Positions 1 through 8,723 of a stretch of 64,000 nt of DNA are shown here, piece by piece (the first letter of the stretch is position 1; each line of letters begins with the position of its first letter). The DNA comes from an uncultured Pelagibacteraceae bacterium (GTDB lineage Bacteria > Pseudomonadota > Alphaproteobacteria > Pelagibacterales > Pelagibacteraceae). The position numbers and the translations under genes were made by a program. The notes below the pieces were generated by a model. The model had not been told where the DNA came from. It ran no database searches and saw only the letters and a program-made list of their open reading frames with translations. The stretch covers positions 1 to 64,000 of the forward strand of contig CACLVA010000003.1 in the NCBI GenBank assembly GCA_902610315.1, given 5' to 3'.

Positions 1-449
1 TTTCTAACAGCGTATTTTTCTAGCAATCTTAAATTTGGTGTTGTTTTTCTTGTACAACAAATTTTCGTTTTATTTTTAACTTTGCTAACATATTGATTTG
101 TGATGGTTGAAATACCTGAGGCATGATTAAGAAAATTAAGAGCAGTTCTCTCGGCAATCAAAATCGTTTTTGTTTTTGCAGTAATTTCAGCAATAATTTG
201 ATTTCTTTTAACTTTTTTACCATCTTTAATTCTTTGTAAAAATTTACTTTTTTTTTCCAAAAGTTTGAAAGCTGCCTTGCAAAAATTAATACCAGATATT
301 ATTCCATTCTGTTTTGATATTATTTTAGCTTGAACTATTTTATTTTTCGAATTTAAAAGTTTTGTTGTTATGTCACCATTTGGTTTTAAATCCTCTTCAA
401 GCGCTTTAAAAACTAAATTATTTATATATTTTTGGTTTATTTTTTGCAC
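1..449 (-). CDS. nadC: Nicotinate-nucleotide pyrophosphorylase (carboxylating), partial (3' end outside window)
   Basis: NadC converts quinolinate and PRPP to nicotinate mononucleotide, the step after NadA in de novo NAD synthesis. This ORF is absent from the supplied track; I read it from the reverse complement. It begins with GTG at 449..447, four bases after the nadA stop, and stays open to the window edge. Visible family features are ALEEDLKPNGDITT near the N-terminus, ERTALNFLNHASGIST and TRKTPNLRLLEKYAV, which supply the substrate-binding Arg/His/Lys residues. The tight coupling to nadA supports one NAD operon. About 150 residues, roughly half of a normal protein, are present. The GTG start is inferred from spacing, because no nearby ATG is in frame. 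Confidence 0.9.
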   Translation of the reverse strand, partial: MQKINQKYINNLVFKALEEDLKPNGDITTKLLNSKNKIVQAKIISKQNGIISGINFCKAAFKLLEKKSKFLQRIKDGKKVKRNQIIAEITAKTKTILIAERTALNFLNHASGISTITNQYVSKVKNKTKICCTRKTTPNLRLLEKYAVR

Positions 450-453
450 TGAT

Positions 454-1458
454 CTAACGACCAATTTCAGTCATTCTTTCAACAGATTTTCTAGCTTTTT
501 CTATAGTCTCTTTGGACATTAAAATTTCGTTTGTTTCGTTTTTTAAACAATCTAAAATTTTTGGGAGAGTTATTCTCTTCATATGTGGACACAGGTTACA
601 AGGTTTTATAAATTTTACATTAGGGTTATCAACTTGGACATTATCGCTCATTGAGCATTCTGTTACCATCATAACTTTCTCAGGCTGATTTTCTTTTACG
701 TATTTAATCATACCACTAGTAGAACCTGTAAAATCGCTTGCATTAATAACATCTGGTGGACATTCAGGGTGAGCGATTACTTTAATGCCAGGATTATTTT
801 TTCTGATTTCATTTATTTCTTGATCGTTGAATTGTTCATGTACTTCACAAGTACCTTTCCAAGAAATTATCTGAACATCTGTCTGAGTTGCTACATATTT
901 TGCAAGGTAATCATCAGGTAAGAAAATAACTTTTTTAACACCAAGGGAGTTTACAATTTTTACAGCATTGGCAGAGGTACAACACACGTCAGTTTCTGCT
1001 TTAACATCTGCAGAGGTATTAACATATGATACAACCGGCACTCCTGGATATTTTTTTTTCAAGTTTCTAACGTCTTCTCCTGTTATCGAAGAGGATAAAG
1101 AACAGCCGGCACGCATATCGGGTAATAAAACTTTTTTGTTTGGGCTCATTAATTTTGCCGTTTCAGCCATGAAGTGCACTCCACACATAACAATTATGTC
1201 AGCTTTTGTTTTTGCTGCTTCAACTGCAAGCGCTAATGAGTCGGCTGAAAAATCTGAGATACCATGATAAATTTCTGGGGTCTGATAATTATGGGCAAGT
1301 ATTACCGCATTTTTTTCTTTTTTTAGTTTGTTAATTTCATAAATATATGGAGCGTGAGTAGACCACTCTATTTCTGGCATTATGTCGGATATTTTTTCGT
1401 AAATCTGATTAGTTGCTTTTTTTACTTCTGAGTTAAATTCCATAATTAATCCTATCAA
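454..1458 (-). CDS. nadA: Quinolinate synthase
   Basis: NadA condenses iminoaspartate with dihydroxyacetone phosphate to give quinolinate and needs a [4Fe-4S] cluster. The 334 residues match the family length. Visible motifs are LAHNYQTPEIYHGISD near residue 54, MAETAKLM near 97, and cysteines in RAGCSLS (C119), GTCEVHEQF (C204) and CNLCPHMK (C287/C290). These fit the three cluster ligands known for NadA. It lies directly upstream of nadC. No nadB (aspartate oxidase) sits between them, so the iminoaspartate source lies beyond the left edge or elsewhere. Met1 is the track start; Met6 is an equally plausible start. Confidence 0.95.
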   Translation of the reverse strand: MIGLIMEFNSEVKKATNQIYEKISDIMPEIEWSTHAPYIYEINKLKKEKNAVILAHNYQTPEIYHGISDFSADSLALAVEAAKTKADIIVMCGVHFMAETAKLMSPNKKVLLPDMRAGCSLSSSITGEDVRNLKKKYPGVPVVSYVNTSADVKAETDVCCTSANAVKIVNSLGVKKVIFLPDDYLAKYVATQTDVQIISWKGTCEVHEQFNDQEINEIRKNNPGIKVIAHPECPPDVINASDFTGSTSGMIKYVKENQPEKVMMVTECSMSDNVQVDNPNVKFIKPCNLCPHMKRITLPKILDCLKNETNEILMSKETIEKARKSVERMTEIGR

Positions 1459-1497
1459 CTTGAAAGAAGATTGTCATTCAATTAATGTGACGCATAC

Positions 1498-1583
1498 GCG
1501 GCCGTGCTGAAACTGGTAGACAGGCTTGGTTGAGGGCCAAGTGGGGCTTCCCCATGAGAGTTCGAGTCTCTCCGGCCGCACCA
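1498..1583 (+). tRNA. tRNA-Leu, anticodon GAG
   Basis: An 86-nt cloverleaf can be folded by hand. The acceptor stem is GCGGCCG pairing with CGGCCGC, with discriminator A and an encoded CCA end. The anticodon stem CTTGG/CCAAG encloses loop TTGAGGG, giving anticodon GAG (Leu, CUC/CUU). A long variable arm TGGGG-CTT-CCCCA is typical of class II tRNA-Leu, and the T arm is GAGAG-TTCGAGT-CTCTC. It sits alone on the plus strand between minus-strand nadA and the cupin gene. Confidence 0.97.
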
Positions 1584-1590
1584 CAAAAGT

Positions 1591-1935
1591 TTACAATAAT
1601 TTATTTTTTTTTCTCATGAAAACTAAAAGTTTACAACCTGTTTTTGTATAAGATGAATGACAAGTGCCAGGTTTATAACTTACAAAGTCTCCTTTGTTAA
1701 ATTTAGTATTGTCTTTATCAATTAATTGCCCATCTAAAATATAAAACTCCTCATAATTTTTATGTTTGTGGAAAGGAGTTCGAGTATTAGGTTTTAATTT
1801 TAATATATAGCTTCCTTGGCCTGTTTTTTTATCATAAGTTATTTTGTGCCAATCCATGCCTTTAAAAACATTTCCATAATTATCAAATGGTTTAAATTTA
1901 ATTTTAGAGGGTTTTGTTATTAACCTTTTTTTCAT
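1591..1935 (-). CDS. Small single-domain cupin protein
   Basis: This 114-residue protein is essentially one cupin barrel. The first conserved motif is seen as TPFHKHKNYEEFYILDG, with the His-x-His and Glu metal ligands. The second motif is GDFVSYKPGTCHSSYT, with the third His. The final lysine-rich residues are a short tail. Such cupins bind a divalent metal and may be sensors, isomerases or dioxygenases; substrate cannot be told from sequence. It overlaps the end of the upstream ygfZ by 4 bp, so the two are probably translated together. That may hint at a link to Fe-S or oxidative metabolism, but this is inference. Confidence 0.8.
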   Translation of the reverse strand: MKKRLITKPSKIKFKPFDNYGNVFKGMDWHKITYDKKTGQGSYILKLKPNTRTPFHKHKNYEEFYILDGQLIDKDNTKFNKGDFVSYKPGTCHSSYTKTGCKLLVFMRKKNKLL

Positions 1936-2825
1936 AAATTAAGCCAATCAGGTTTAAAGAATTTAATTTCTGCATTCCCACATTTAAAAATCTTATCAAA
2001 ACTAAAAATATCATTATTTAATTTAACCAAACCAAAGTTATATTTTTTTGATATCAAAGCCTTTCCAATTTCTTTTTCGTTATATTTAATATTATCATCT
2101 TTTGACAATGAACCATTTAGAATTTTAAAAGGTAAAAGTCGTTTATTTAATTTGTTTTTAAGTTTTATTCTTGAAGTATTTTCTTGTCCTATATAACATC
2201 CTTTTTTAAAATCTATTGCATTGAGCTCTTCAAAATTACATTCAATTCCAAATAATTTTTCTTTTAACAAATTAGTTTGTAATTGAGGAATTCCCAGATT
2301 GAAACTATAATCATAATATATGTCAGGATCTTCCGATTTGAGATTTAATTTTTTTAAAGATAAATATAATTTTTCCAAATTAATTATTAATCTTCCCCCC
2401 AATTCTTTGTTTCTTGGATCTAGAAAGACCGGATCTTCTCTATATTTAGTGGTGAAACCAGGCAAGTCTTGAGATCCTTCAAATTCTAAAAATTTAGAAT
2501 ATGAAAAAGCAGCAACAACAAATTCGTTACTTAAATTTAAAATTTCAACTTTAGATCTTAATTTATAAGAGATTATTTTTTTATATAATTCTTCTGCAAT
2601 ACTTTTTTCACAATCTAAAAAAAAACCATTTTTATGTTTTACAACTATGAAGTCATATAAATACTTACCTTGAGGTGTTAACAATGAGGCATAACAACTG
2701 TTTTTATCATTAACTTTATAAATGTCGTTTGTTATTAAATTTTGGAGAAACTCATTTGTGTCAGATCCATTAATATACAAAACTCCTCTGTCCTCTAGAA
2801 TAAATACAAATTTTTTATTAATCAT
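1932..2825 (-). CDS. ygfZ: YgfZ/GcvT-like folate-binding protein, Fe-S cluster assembly or repair factor
   Basis: YgfZ proteins are tetrahydrofolate-binding GcvT relatives that help maintain certain Fe-S enzymes, notably MiaB. The 297-residue ORF has the family signature KGCYIGQE with its conserved Cys near residue 211. The N-terminal GcvT-like part shows LQNLITNDIYKV and ASLLTPQGKYLYDFIV. Length is in the usual 280-330 range. Its 3' end overlaps the cupin gene by 4 bp. It is divergent from the dihydroorotase at 2870, leaving a 44-bp AT-rich spacer that must hold both promoters. Confidence 0.9.
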   Translation of the reverse strand: MINKKFVFILEDRGVLYINGSDTNEFLQNLITNDIYKVNDKNSCYASLLTPQGKYLYDFIVVKHKNGFFLDCEKSIAEELYKKIISYKLRSKVEILNLSNEFVVAAFSYSKFLEFEGSQDLPGFTTKYREDPVFLDPRNKELGGRLIINLEKLYLSLKKLNLKSEDPDIYYDYSFNLGIPQLQTNLLKEKLFGIECNFEELNAIDFKKGCYIGQENTSRIKLKNKLNKRLLPFKILNGSLSKDDNIKYNEKEIGKALISKKYNFGLVKLNNDIFSFDKIFKCGNAEIKFFKPDWLNL

Positions 2826-2869
2826 AATTGATAACTTATATTTTATAATATAATAAGATTTTTAAAATA

Positions 2870-4174
2870 ATGTTAGATTTAAAAATTATAAACGGCAATT
2901 GTTATATTAATGGAAAACTTGAAAAACAAGATATAGGCATTAAAGAAGGCAAAATTGTAAATATAGGAAGTTTCGAGCAAGAATCAAAAGAGACTTATGA
3001 TGCGGAAAATTTAACAGTTCTTCCTGGTTGCATTGATACACAAGTTCATTTTAGAGAACCGGGCTCAACAGATACTGAAGATCTTAATTCTGGAAGTAAA
3101 GCAGCGGTCATGGGAGGCATAACTTCGGTTTTTGAAATGCCAAATACAAAACCACCTACCACTAATTTTGAGGAATTCGAAAAAAAAATAAATATTGCAA
3201 AAAAAATGTACTGTAATCACGCATTTTTTTTTGGAGCTACGGCTGAAAATTGTGAAACCTTAGAAAAATTACAAGATTTAAAAGGATGTTGTGGAATAAA
3301 ACTTTTTGCGGGATCTTCAACAGGAAATTTATTAGTGGACAAAGAAGATGATATAGAAAAAGTGTTTAAGCATGCATCAAAAGTAGTTGCTGTACATTCG
3401 GAAGATGAGGAAATTCTTAAAATTAGAAAAAAATTAATTGAAAAAGGCAATGTGAAAACTCATCCTGTTTGGAGAAACGAAGAAGTGGCCATGTCTTCAA
3501 CTAGAAAAATTGTCAAAATAGCAAAAAGATTTAATAAGAGGGCGCATATACTCCATATTACTACAAAAGAAGAAATAGATTTTCTGTCTCAAAACAAAGG
3601 TAACATTACATTTGAAATAACACCTCAACACCTAACTTTATGCGCACCTGATTGTTATGATAAAATTGGCACTTATGCTCAAATGAATCCACCCATTAGA
3701 GATAAAACCCATCAAGATCGTCTTTGGTACGCAATAAAAAATAATTACAATGATACAATTGGTTCAGATCATGCACCACACTTAAAGGTTAATAAAGATA
3801 AAACTTATCCAGACTCACCTTCAGGCATGCCTGGGGTACAAACATTGCTACCTGTTATGTTAAATCATATCAATAATGGAAAATTAAAATTAGAACAATT
3901 AATTAAATTTATTTGTGAAAACCCTGTTAAAATATTTGGTATTAAAAATAAAGGATACATTAAAAAAGAATTTGATGCCGATCTTACAATAGTAGATTTA
4001 AACAAAAAAATTACAATCGATAACAAGGATATGCAAAGCAAATGTAAATGGTCACCTTACCATGGTGAGACGTTTAAAGGTTCACCAGTAGCAACTATAA
4101 TTGCTGGTAAAATAAAAATGAAAAATGGATCATTGATTGGAGAACCTGAGGGAACCCCGTTAGAATTTATTTAA
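2870..4174 (+). CDS. pyrC: Dihydroorotase-type amidohydrolase (alphaproteobacterial QVHFR type)
   Basis: This 434-residue amidohydrolase resembles class I dihydroorotase, which cyclises carbamoyl-aspartate to dihydroorotate in pyrimidine synthesis. Visible are DTQVHFREPGSTDTEDL near residue 60, GIKLFAGSSTGNLLV with the candidate carboxylated Lys, and HILHITT and SDHAPH with metal ligands. The usual first metal motif is HxH; here the first position is Gln (QVH). From memory, this is shared by a common alphaproteobacterial dihydroorotase subgroup. The C-terminal part is a composite domain with a DADLTIVDL motif. The 3' end overlaps the convergent sugar-epimerase gene by 8 bp. A different cyclic amidohydrolase is possible but less likely. 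Confidence 0.8.
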   Translation: MLDLKIINGNCYINGKLEKQDIGIKEGKIVNIGSFEQESKETYDAENLTVLPGCIDTQVHFREPGSTDTEDLNSGSKAAVMGGITSVFEMPNTKPPTTNFEEFEKKINIAKKMYCNHAFFFGATAENCETLEKLQDLKGCCGIKLFAGSSTGNLLVDKEDDIEKVFKHASKVVAVHSEDEEILKIRKKLIEKGNVKTHPVWRNEEVAMSSTRKIVKIAKRFNKRAHILHITTKEEIDFLSQNKGNITFEITPQHLTLCAPDCYDKIGTYAQMNPPIRDKTHQDRLWYAIKNNYNDTIGSDHAPHLKVNKDKTYPDSPSGMPGVQTLLPVMLNHINNGKLKLEQLIKFICENPVKIFGIKNKGYIKKEFDADLTIVDLNKKITIDNKDMQSKCKWSPYHGETFKGSPVATIIAGKIKMKNGSLIGEPEGTPLEFI

Positions 4175-4970
4175 ATAGTCTTTTACTCAAATTAAGACAG
4201 TCTTTTTTCAAACTCTCTAAGTTATTAGGAATTTTTATTTTTGACATTAATTTTCTATTATTTAAATAAAAGTTTCCAGTGGGAACTTTATCATAATTAA
4301 CAATTTTAAATTTATTTTTATTAGAATGATTAAGCCATTTAACTATATCATTTAGAAAAACTTTTCTACCAATTGATATATTATAAATGCCTCTTAAATT
4401 TTTACGAATAATCATATTAATAATTTCACAAAACTTTTGGATTGATATGAAGTCTTTATAATTTTGCTTATTATTATAAATTACACCTTTTTTTGCCTTC
4501 TCATAAAAAACATCTACAAATGTTTTATGTAAATTTTTACTGAACTTTGATTTATCACCTATTATATTTGATATTCTTAAAATAATTAAATTATTTTTAA
4601 ATTTTCTATATAATATTTTCTCAGTCATTAATTTATTTTTTGAATAATTAGATTTTGGAGATAATTTATCTCCCTCATTAATATTTTGTTTTGCTTTGTA
4701 GACTTTTCTTGAACTCAAAAAAACATAAATTGTTTTTTTATTATTTATTCTTTCAGCTATCTTTAAGTCATTATCAAATTTTTTATTATATTTTTTTTCA
4801 ATGTAACTTCTGTTTATTGAAGAATTAATAATAAAATTATACTTGTCAATTTGTTTAAAATTTAGGGCCTCCTTAAAACTTATTAATTTGACGTTATGTT
4901 TAAGTTTTAAAAATTTATTTAGACTTTTTCCTATAAATCCTCTTTTTCCAATAATTAAAACTTTCTTCAT
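4167..4970 (-). CDS. NAD(P)-dependent sugar epimerase/dehydratase-like extended SDR protein
   Basis: I start this protein at the internal Met reading MKKVLIIGKRGFIG, two bases after the stop of the upstream glycosyltransferase, not at the track start MFVNLI. The GxxGFIG Rossmann motif begins at residue 8. The later SNYSKNKLMTEKIL contains the YxxxK catalytic pair of short-chain dehydrogenases, and STYSSR-like VFLSSRKVY precedes it. The length of about 267 aa resembles RmlD/WbmH-type nucleotide-sugar reductases and epimerases. The pairing with a GT2 glycosyltransferase suggests surface glycan synthesis. The exact substrate is not evident. Lysine- and asparagine-rich composition reflects the high AT content. 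Confidence 0.75.
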   Translation of the reverse strand: MKKVLIIGKRGFIGKSLNKFLKLKHNVKLISFKEALNFKQIDKYNFIINSSINRSYIEKKYNKKFDNDLKIAERINNKKTIYVFLSSRKVYKAKQNINEGDKLSPKSNYSKNKLMTEKILYRKFKNNLIILRISNIIGDKSKFSKNLHKTFVDVFYEKAKKGVIYNNKQNYKDFISIQKFCEIINMIIRKNLRGIYNISIGRKVFLNDIVKWLNHSNKNKFKIVNYDKVPTGNFYLNNRKLMSKIKIPNNLESLKKDCLNLSKRLFK

Positions 4971-4972
4971 GA

Positions 4973-5743
4973 TTAGATTAACGAACAAATAAATTTTGTT
5001 AATAAGTAGTCTATATTCTTTTTAAATTTAATATTATTATTAATACAAAATGAATGAAAATAATGATGTGCTTGACTTCTACGTTTCCACCAATTTTTGG
5101 AATATTTTTTAAATTTTGATGACACATTATTTTCTGTTCTTCTGTAGTAAGTAAGGTTTTCGTTTACTTTACTAAAATTTTTTAGAACATATTGTGCATA
5201 TATGCAGACCCTTAGATCCATCCATACATCTGTAAAATCCTTAGATGATATTGCTGTAAACAATTCATCAAAAACTTCTTTTTTTATAGTTATGCAACTA
5301 GTAGGGTGGATGAAAGGCCAATAAGTCTTAAAAAAATTCTTATTTCCTTTTTCAATATGATTTGAATTTTCATATACGTTTATTGGAAGATCAAATACGA
5401 TTTTGGTTTTGTCATTATTCTTAAAATAATTAACTATAGTCTCTATTTTTTTTTCGTGAAAATAATCATCACTATCTAGAAAAAATATTAAGTCACCAGT
5501 ACTTTGATTGATAGATTCTCTAAAAGCATTTAATTGATTTAGAGATCCATACTTTGTTTGGGTTTTATTCTCTATAATTTTTATATTTGAAAATTTTTTT
5601 ATATTATCTAACGAATTATCTGAAGAATTATCGTCAAAAAAAATTATTTCTAAATCTTTATAAGTTTGTAATTTTAGTGAATTAATACATTGCTCGATGT
5701 ATTTTTCACTATTAAAATTTGCAATTACAACTGATGTTTTCAA
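4973..5743 (-). CDS. Glycosyltransferase family 2
   Basis: The 256-residue protein is a GT-A fold GT2 enzyme. The N-terminal VVIANFNSEKYIEQCINSL is the nucleotide-sugar binding start, FFDDNSSDNS the first acidic motif, and DLIFFLDSDDYF the DxD-type metal motif near residue 93. No transmembrane helix is obvious, so it is probably a cytoplasmic or peripheral transferase. Its acceptor is unknown. It is immediately followed by the SDR gene (2-bp gap), so the two are likely co-transcribed. It starts about 25 bp from the end of the acyl-CoA synthetase gene on the same strand and could belong to that transcript. Confidence 0.85.
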   Translation of the reverse strand: MKTSVVIANFNSEKYIEQCINSLKLQTYKDLEIIFFDDNSSDNSLDNIKKFSNIKIIENKTQTKYGSLNQLNAFRESINQSTGDLIFFLDSDDYFHEKKIETIVNYFKNNDKTKIVFDLPINVYENSNHIEKGNKNFFKTYWPFIHPTSCITIKKEVFDELFTAISSKDFTDVWMDLRVCIYAQYVLKNFSKVNENLTYYRRTENNVSSKFKKYSKNWWKRRSQAHHYFHSFCINNNIKFKKNIDYLLTKFICSLI

Positions 5744-5768
5744 ATTTAAGCCTATTACCTATGTATAA

Positions 5769-7661
5769 TCACTTTTTAAGAATTTTATTTTTAATTAATT
5801 CTTCTGTTATCTCAGTCAAAATAGCAGGATCATCAATAGTTGCAGGCATTTTATAATCTTCTTTATCAGCAATTTTTCTTATTGTTCCTCTCAAAACTTT
5901 ACCCGACCTTGTTTTTGGAAGTCTTTTTACGACTATTGCAATTTTAAATGCTGCAACTGGTCCAACTTTATCTCTTACCATTTGAATACACTCTTTTGAG
6001 ATTTCTTCATTTTCTTTTGTAACTCCAGCTTTTAAAGCTATCAATCCAATTGGTAATTGTCCTTTTAATTGATCTTTTATCCCAACAACTGCACATTCAG
6101 CAACTGACTGATGTTCAGATAATACTTCTTCAATTTGTCCTGTAGACAATCTGTGACCTGCAACATTTATTATATCGTCAGTCCTTGACATTATCCATAT
6201 ATAACCATCCTCATCAATATGCCCTGCATCATAGGTTTGATAATATCCTTTGTAATTTGACATGTAATTCTCCTCATATCTTTTATCTGCATTCCATAAT
6301 GTTGGAAAAGTTCCTGGTGGCAAAGGTAATTTTACAACTATATCCCCCATCTCATTTGGTTTAGCTAAAGATTGATCTGGTTTAATAATTTTTACATTAT
6401 AACCTGGAACAGCTTTACAGGCCGAACCATATTTTGTCTTTTGCATCTCAATTCCTGTACAATTCGAACTAATTGCCCAACTTGTTTCAGTTTGCCACCA
6501 ATGATCAATAACAGGAACTTTTAGAAGGTTCTCAGCCCATTTTATAGTATCAGGATCTGCTCTCTCACCAGCTAGAAATAAAGACTCAAAAGAGCTTAAG
6601 TCATATTTAGAAAAAAATTTACCTTCCGGATCTTCTTTTTTAATGGCTCTAAAAGCAGTTGGTGCTGTAAATAAAGATTTAATTTTGTATTCAGATATTA
6701 CTCTCCAAAATACACCTGCATCTGGAGTTCCCACTGGTTTCCCTTCAAAAAGAACAGTCGTGCATCCTTTAAACAATGGAGCGTATACAATATAAGAGTG
6801 ACCAACAATCCAACCAATATCACTTGCTGACCACCACACGTCATCTATATCTATATTATATATATTTTTCATAGTCCATTTTAAAGCAACTATGTGACCC
6901 CCAATATCTCTAACGATACCTTTTGGTACTCCAGTTGTACCAGAAGTATATAGAATATATGCAAACTCGTTTGAGCCCATCTCTACACAATCTGTATCTT
7001 TGGCATTTGATAAGGACTCGTCCCAACTTATTTCTAGTGGAGAATTAAGTTTAATTTCATGACCTTGTCTTTGAAAAAAAATAACCTTTTCCACTTTATG
7101 CTTTGCTAGTTTTAGTGCTCCATCCACAAGAGGCCTATATTCTACTGTTCGACCTGGTTCAAAACCGCATGAAGCAGTCACCAGCAACTTTGCTTTGCTA
7201 TCATCTATTCTGCTTGCAAGCTCATTTGATGCAAAACCACCAAAAACAACTGAGTGAATAGCTCCAACTCTACCGCAAGCTAGCATCGCAACAACTGCTT
7301 CAGGGACCATTGGCATATAAATGATTACTCTATCACCCTTTTTTACACCTTGATTTGACAACGCACCCGCAAACTTAGAAACTTTATCTTTTAATTGTTT
7401 AAATGAGAATTTAGCTTTGCTACCAGTTATAGGGCTGTCATAAATTAAGGCTGTTTTTTCGCCTCTACCTTCATCACAATGAATATCTAAAGCGTTGTAA
7501 CAACTATTTGTAACTCCGTCCTCAAACCATTTATAGAAAGGAGGTTTATTTTTATTTAATATTTTAGTTGGCTTCTTAAACCAGAAGATATCATTTGAAA
7601 TTTCTTTCCAAAATTCCTCAGGTTTGCTGATAGATTTTTGGTATAAGTCCTTAAAATCCAT
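5769..7661 (-). CDS. prpE: Propionyl-CoA / acetyl-CoA synthetase (AMP-forming)
   Basis: This 630-residue ANL-superfamily ligase activates a short-chain acid with ATP and CoA. Motifs seen are YILYTSGTTGVPKG (phosphate-binding loop), WWQTETSW (adenine site), YQTYDAGHIDEDGYIWIMSRTDDIINVAGHRLS (ribose contact and hinge), and RSGKVLRGTIRKI with the catalytic Lys. The N-terminal YDSPITGSKAKFSF and overall length are closer to PrpE/ACSS3-type propionyl-CoA synthetases than to AcsA, so I favour propionate, with acetate possible. The gene runs divergently from the proteorhodopsin gene, sharing a 216-bp spacer. The regulatory Lys lies in the conserved SGK motif, but acetylation cannot be inferred from sequence alone. 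Confidence 0.85.
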   Translation of the reverse strand: MDFKDLYQKSISKPEEFWKEISNDIFWFKKPTKILNKNKPPFYKWFEDGVTNSCYNALDIHCDEGRGEKTALIYDSPITGSKAKFSFKQLKDKVSKFAGALSNQGVKKGDRVIIYMPMVPEAVVAMLACGRVGAIHSVVFGGFASNELASRIDDSKAKLLVTASCGFEPGRTVEYRPLVDGALKLAKHKVEKVIFFQRQGHEIKLNSPLEISWDESLSNAKDTDCVEMGSNEFAYILYTSGTTGVPKGIVRDIGGHIVALKWTMKNIYNIDIDDVWWSASDIGWIVGHSYIVYAPLFKGCTTVLFEGKPVGTPDAGVFWRVISEYKIKSLFTAPTAFRAIKKEDPEGKFFSKYDLSSFESLFLAGERADPDTIKWAENLLKVPVIDHWWQTETSWAISSNCTGIEMQKTKYGSACKAVPGYNVKIIKPDQSLAKPNEMGDIVVKLPLPPGTFPTLWNADKRYEENYMSNYKGYYQTYDAGHIDEDGYIWIMSRTDDIINVAGHRLSTGQIEEVLSEHQSVAECAVVGIKDQLKGQLPIGLIALKAGVTKENEEISKECIQMVRDKVGPVAAFKIAIVVKRLPKTRSGKVLRGTIRKIADKEDYKMPATIDDPAILTEITEELIKNKILKK

Positions 7662-7830
7662 TTTTATTAAAATTGATTCATAATTAGTTAAAATTGAGCT
7701 TTATGTATCTATAAGTTGTATTAAATTTCAAAAACCTAGCAAAATCAACAAAAATAGCTTCAAATTTATACTTCTAATACCCTATTATATTTGATATTTA
7801 GACCCCAACTTTGGCTTTGGATAAAAGCCG

Positions 7831-7848
7831 TAGTTTAAATTTAAACTA
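7831..7848. promoter_or_regulatory. Perfect 18-bp palindrome upstream of proteorhodopsin
   Basis: TAGTTTAAATTTAAACTA is a perfect palindrome lying 30 bp before the proteorhodopsin ATG, between a smaller GGCTTT/AAAGCC inverted repeat (7813..7829) and the strong ribosome-binding site AGAGGGAG at 7864..7871. It sits in the shared promoter region with prpE. An operator for a dimeric regulator is possible, but palindromes of A/T also arise by chance in AT-rich DNA. Confidence 0.4.
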
Positions 7849-7877
7849 AAAAAAACTAACTAAAGAGGGAGTTTTTT

Positions 7878-8642
7878 ATGAAAACAATGAAAATGTTAGC
7901 TTTAGTGCTAGTTCTTTTCGGAGCTACTACAGCAGCTAACTCAGCAACAGCCTTCTTAGCTACAGATGATTTCGTAGGTATTTCATTTTGGCTAATTTCA
8001 ATGGGTATGTTGGCAGCTACAGCATTTTTCTTTATGGAGCAAGCAAACGTTGGTGCTCAGTGGAGAAAATCAGTAAACGTAGCTGGATTAGTAACAGGTA
8101 TTGCATTTATCCACTATATGTACATGAGAGCTGTTTGGGTTGAAACAGGTGATACCCCAACTGTTTACAGATACATCGATTGGTTAATTACTGTACCACT
8201 ACAGTTAGTAGAATTTTATCTAATTCTATCTGCAGTTAAGAAAGTACCAACAGGAATATTCTGGAGAATTTTAATCGGTTCTTTAGTAATGTTAATTGGT
8301 GGTTATCTTGGAGAAGCAGGAATGATAAACGCTACTCTTGGTTTTGTAATCGGAATGGCTGGATGGATTTACATTTTATATGAAATCTTTTCTGGTGAAG
8401 CAGGTAAAGTTGCTGCTAAATCTGGTAACAAATCATTAGTAACAGCATTCAGCGCTTTAAGAATGATCGTTACTGTAGGTTGGGCTATTTACCCACTAGG
8501 TTATATCTTTGGATATTTAACTGGCGGTGTAGACGCTAACTCATTAAACGTAATTTACAACTTAGCAGACTTCGTTAATAAGATCGCTTTCGGTATTATT
8601 ATCTGGTCTTGTGCAGTTGCAAACTCTGGAAGAAGAGCTTAA
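7878..8642 (+). CDS. Proteorhodopsin, light-driven proton pump, blue-tuned
   Basis: A 254-residue seven-helix retinal protein with an N-terminal signal-like segment (residues 1-23). Key residues are all present with a +4 offset from the reference numbering. These are H79 (counter-ion partner), D101 in RYIDW (proton acceptor), E112 in QLVEFYL (proton donor) and K235 in DFVNKIAFG (retinal Schiff base). The tuning position is Q109, which by established knowledge gives blue absorption. A strong Shine-Dalgarno precedes the ATG and a clean terminator follows, consistent with high monocistronic expression. It pumps protons across the inner membrane. Retinal synthesis genes are not in this window. 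Confidence 0.98.
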   Translation: MKTMKMLALVLVLFGATTAANSATAFLATDDFVGISFWLISMGMLAATAFFFMEQANVGAQWRKSVNVAGLVTGIAFIHYMYMRAVWVETGDTPTVYRYIDWLITVPLQLVEFYLILSAVKKVPTGIFWRILIGSLVMLIGGYLGEAGMINATLGFVIGMAGWIYILYEIFSGEAGKVAAKSGNKSLVTAFSALRMIVTVGWAIYPLGYIFGYLTGGVDANSLNVIYNLADFVNKIAFGIIIWSCAVANSGRRA

Positions 8643-8669
8643 TAAGCTTCGACCGAGTTAAGATTTTAA

Positions 8670-8706
8670 ATAGGGCAAGTAGAAATACTTGCCCTATTTT
8701 TTTTTA
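8670..8706 (+). terminator. Rho-independent terminator after proteorhodopsin
   Basis: A perfect 12-bp stem ATAGGGCAAGTA/TACTTGCCCTAT with GAAA tetraloop is followed by a run of T (8695-8706). It lies 28 bp after the proteorhodopsin stop and before the ferredoxin gene, so downstream genes need read-through or their own promoter. Confidence 0.93.
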
Positions 8707-8723
8707 TAATTATATATAAATAA

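Noticed and set aside
968-1267. 99-aa plus-strand ORF inside nadA
   Set aside because: Lies wholly within a well-supported gene on the other strand.
7662-7877. Riboswitch before proteorhodopsin
   Set aside because: Only short palindromes and an RBS are visible; no known aptamer consensus could be recognised.
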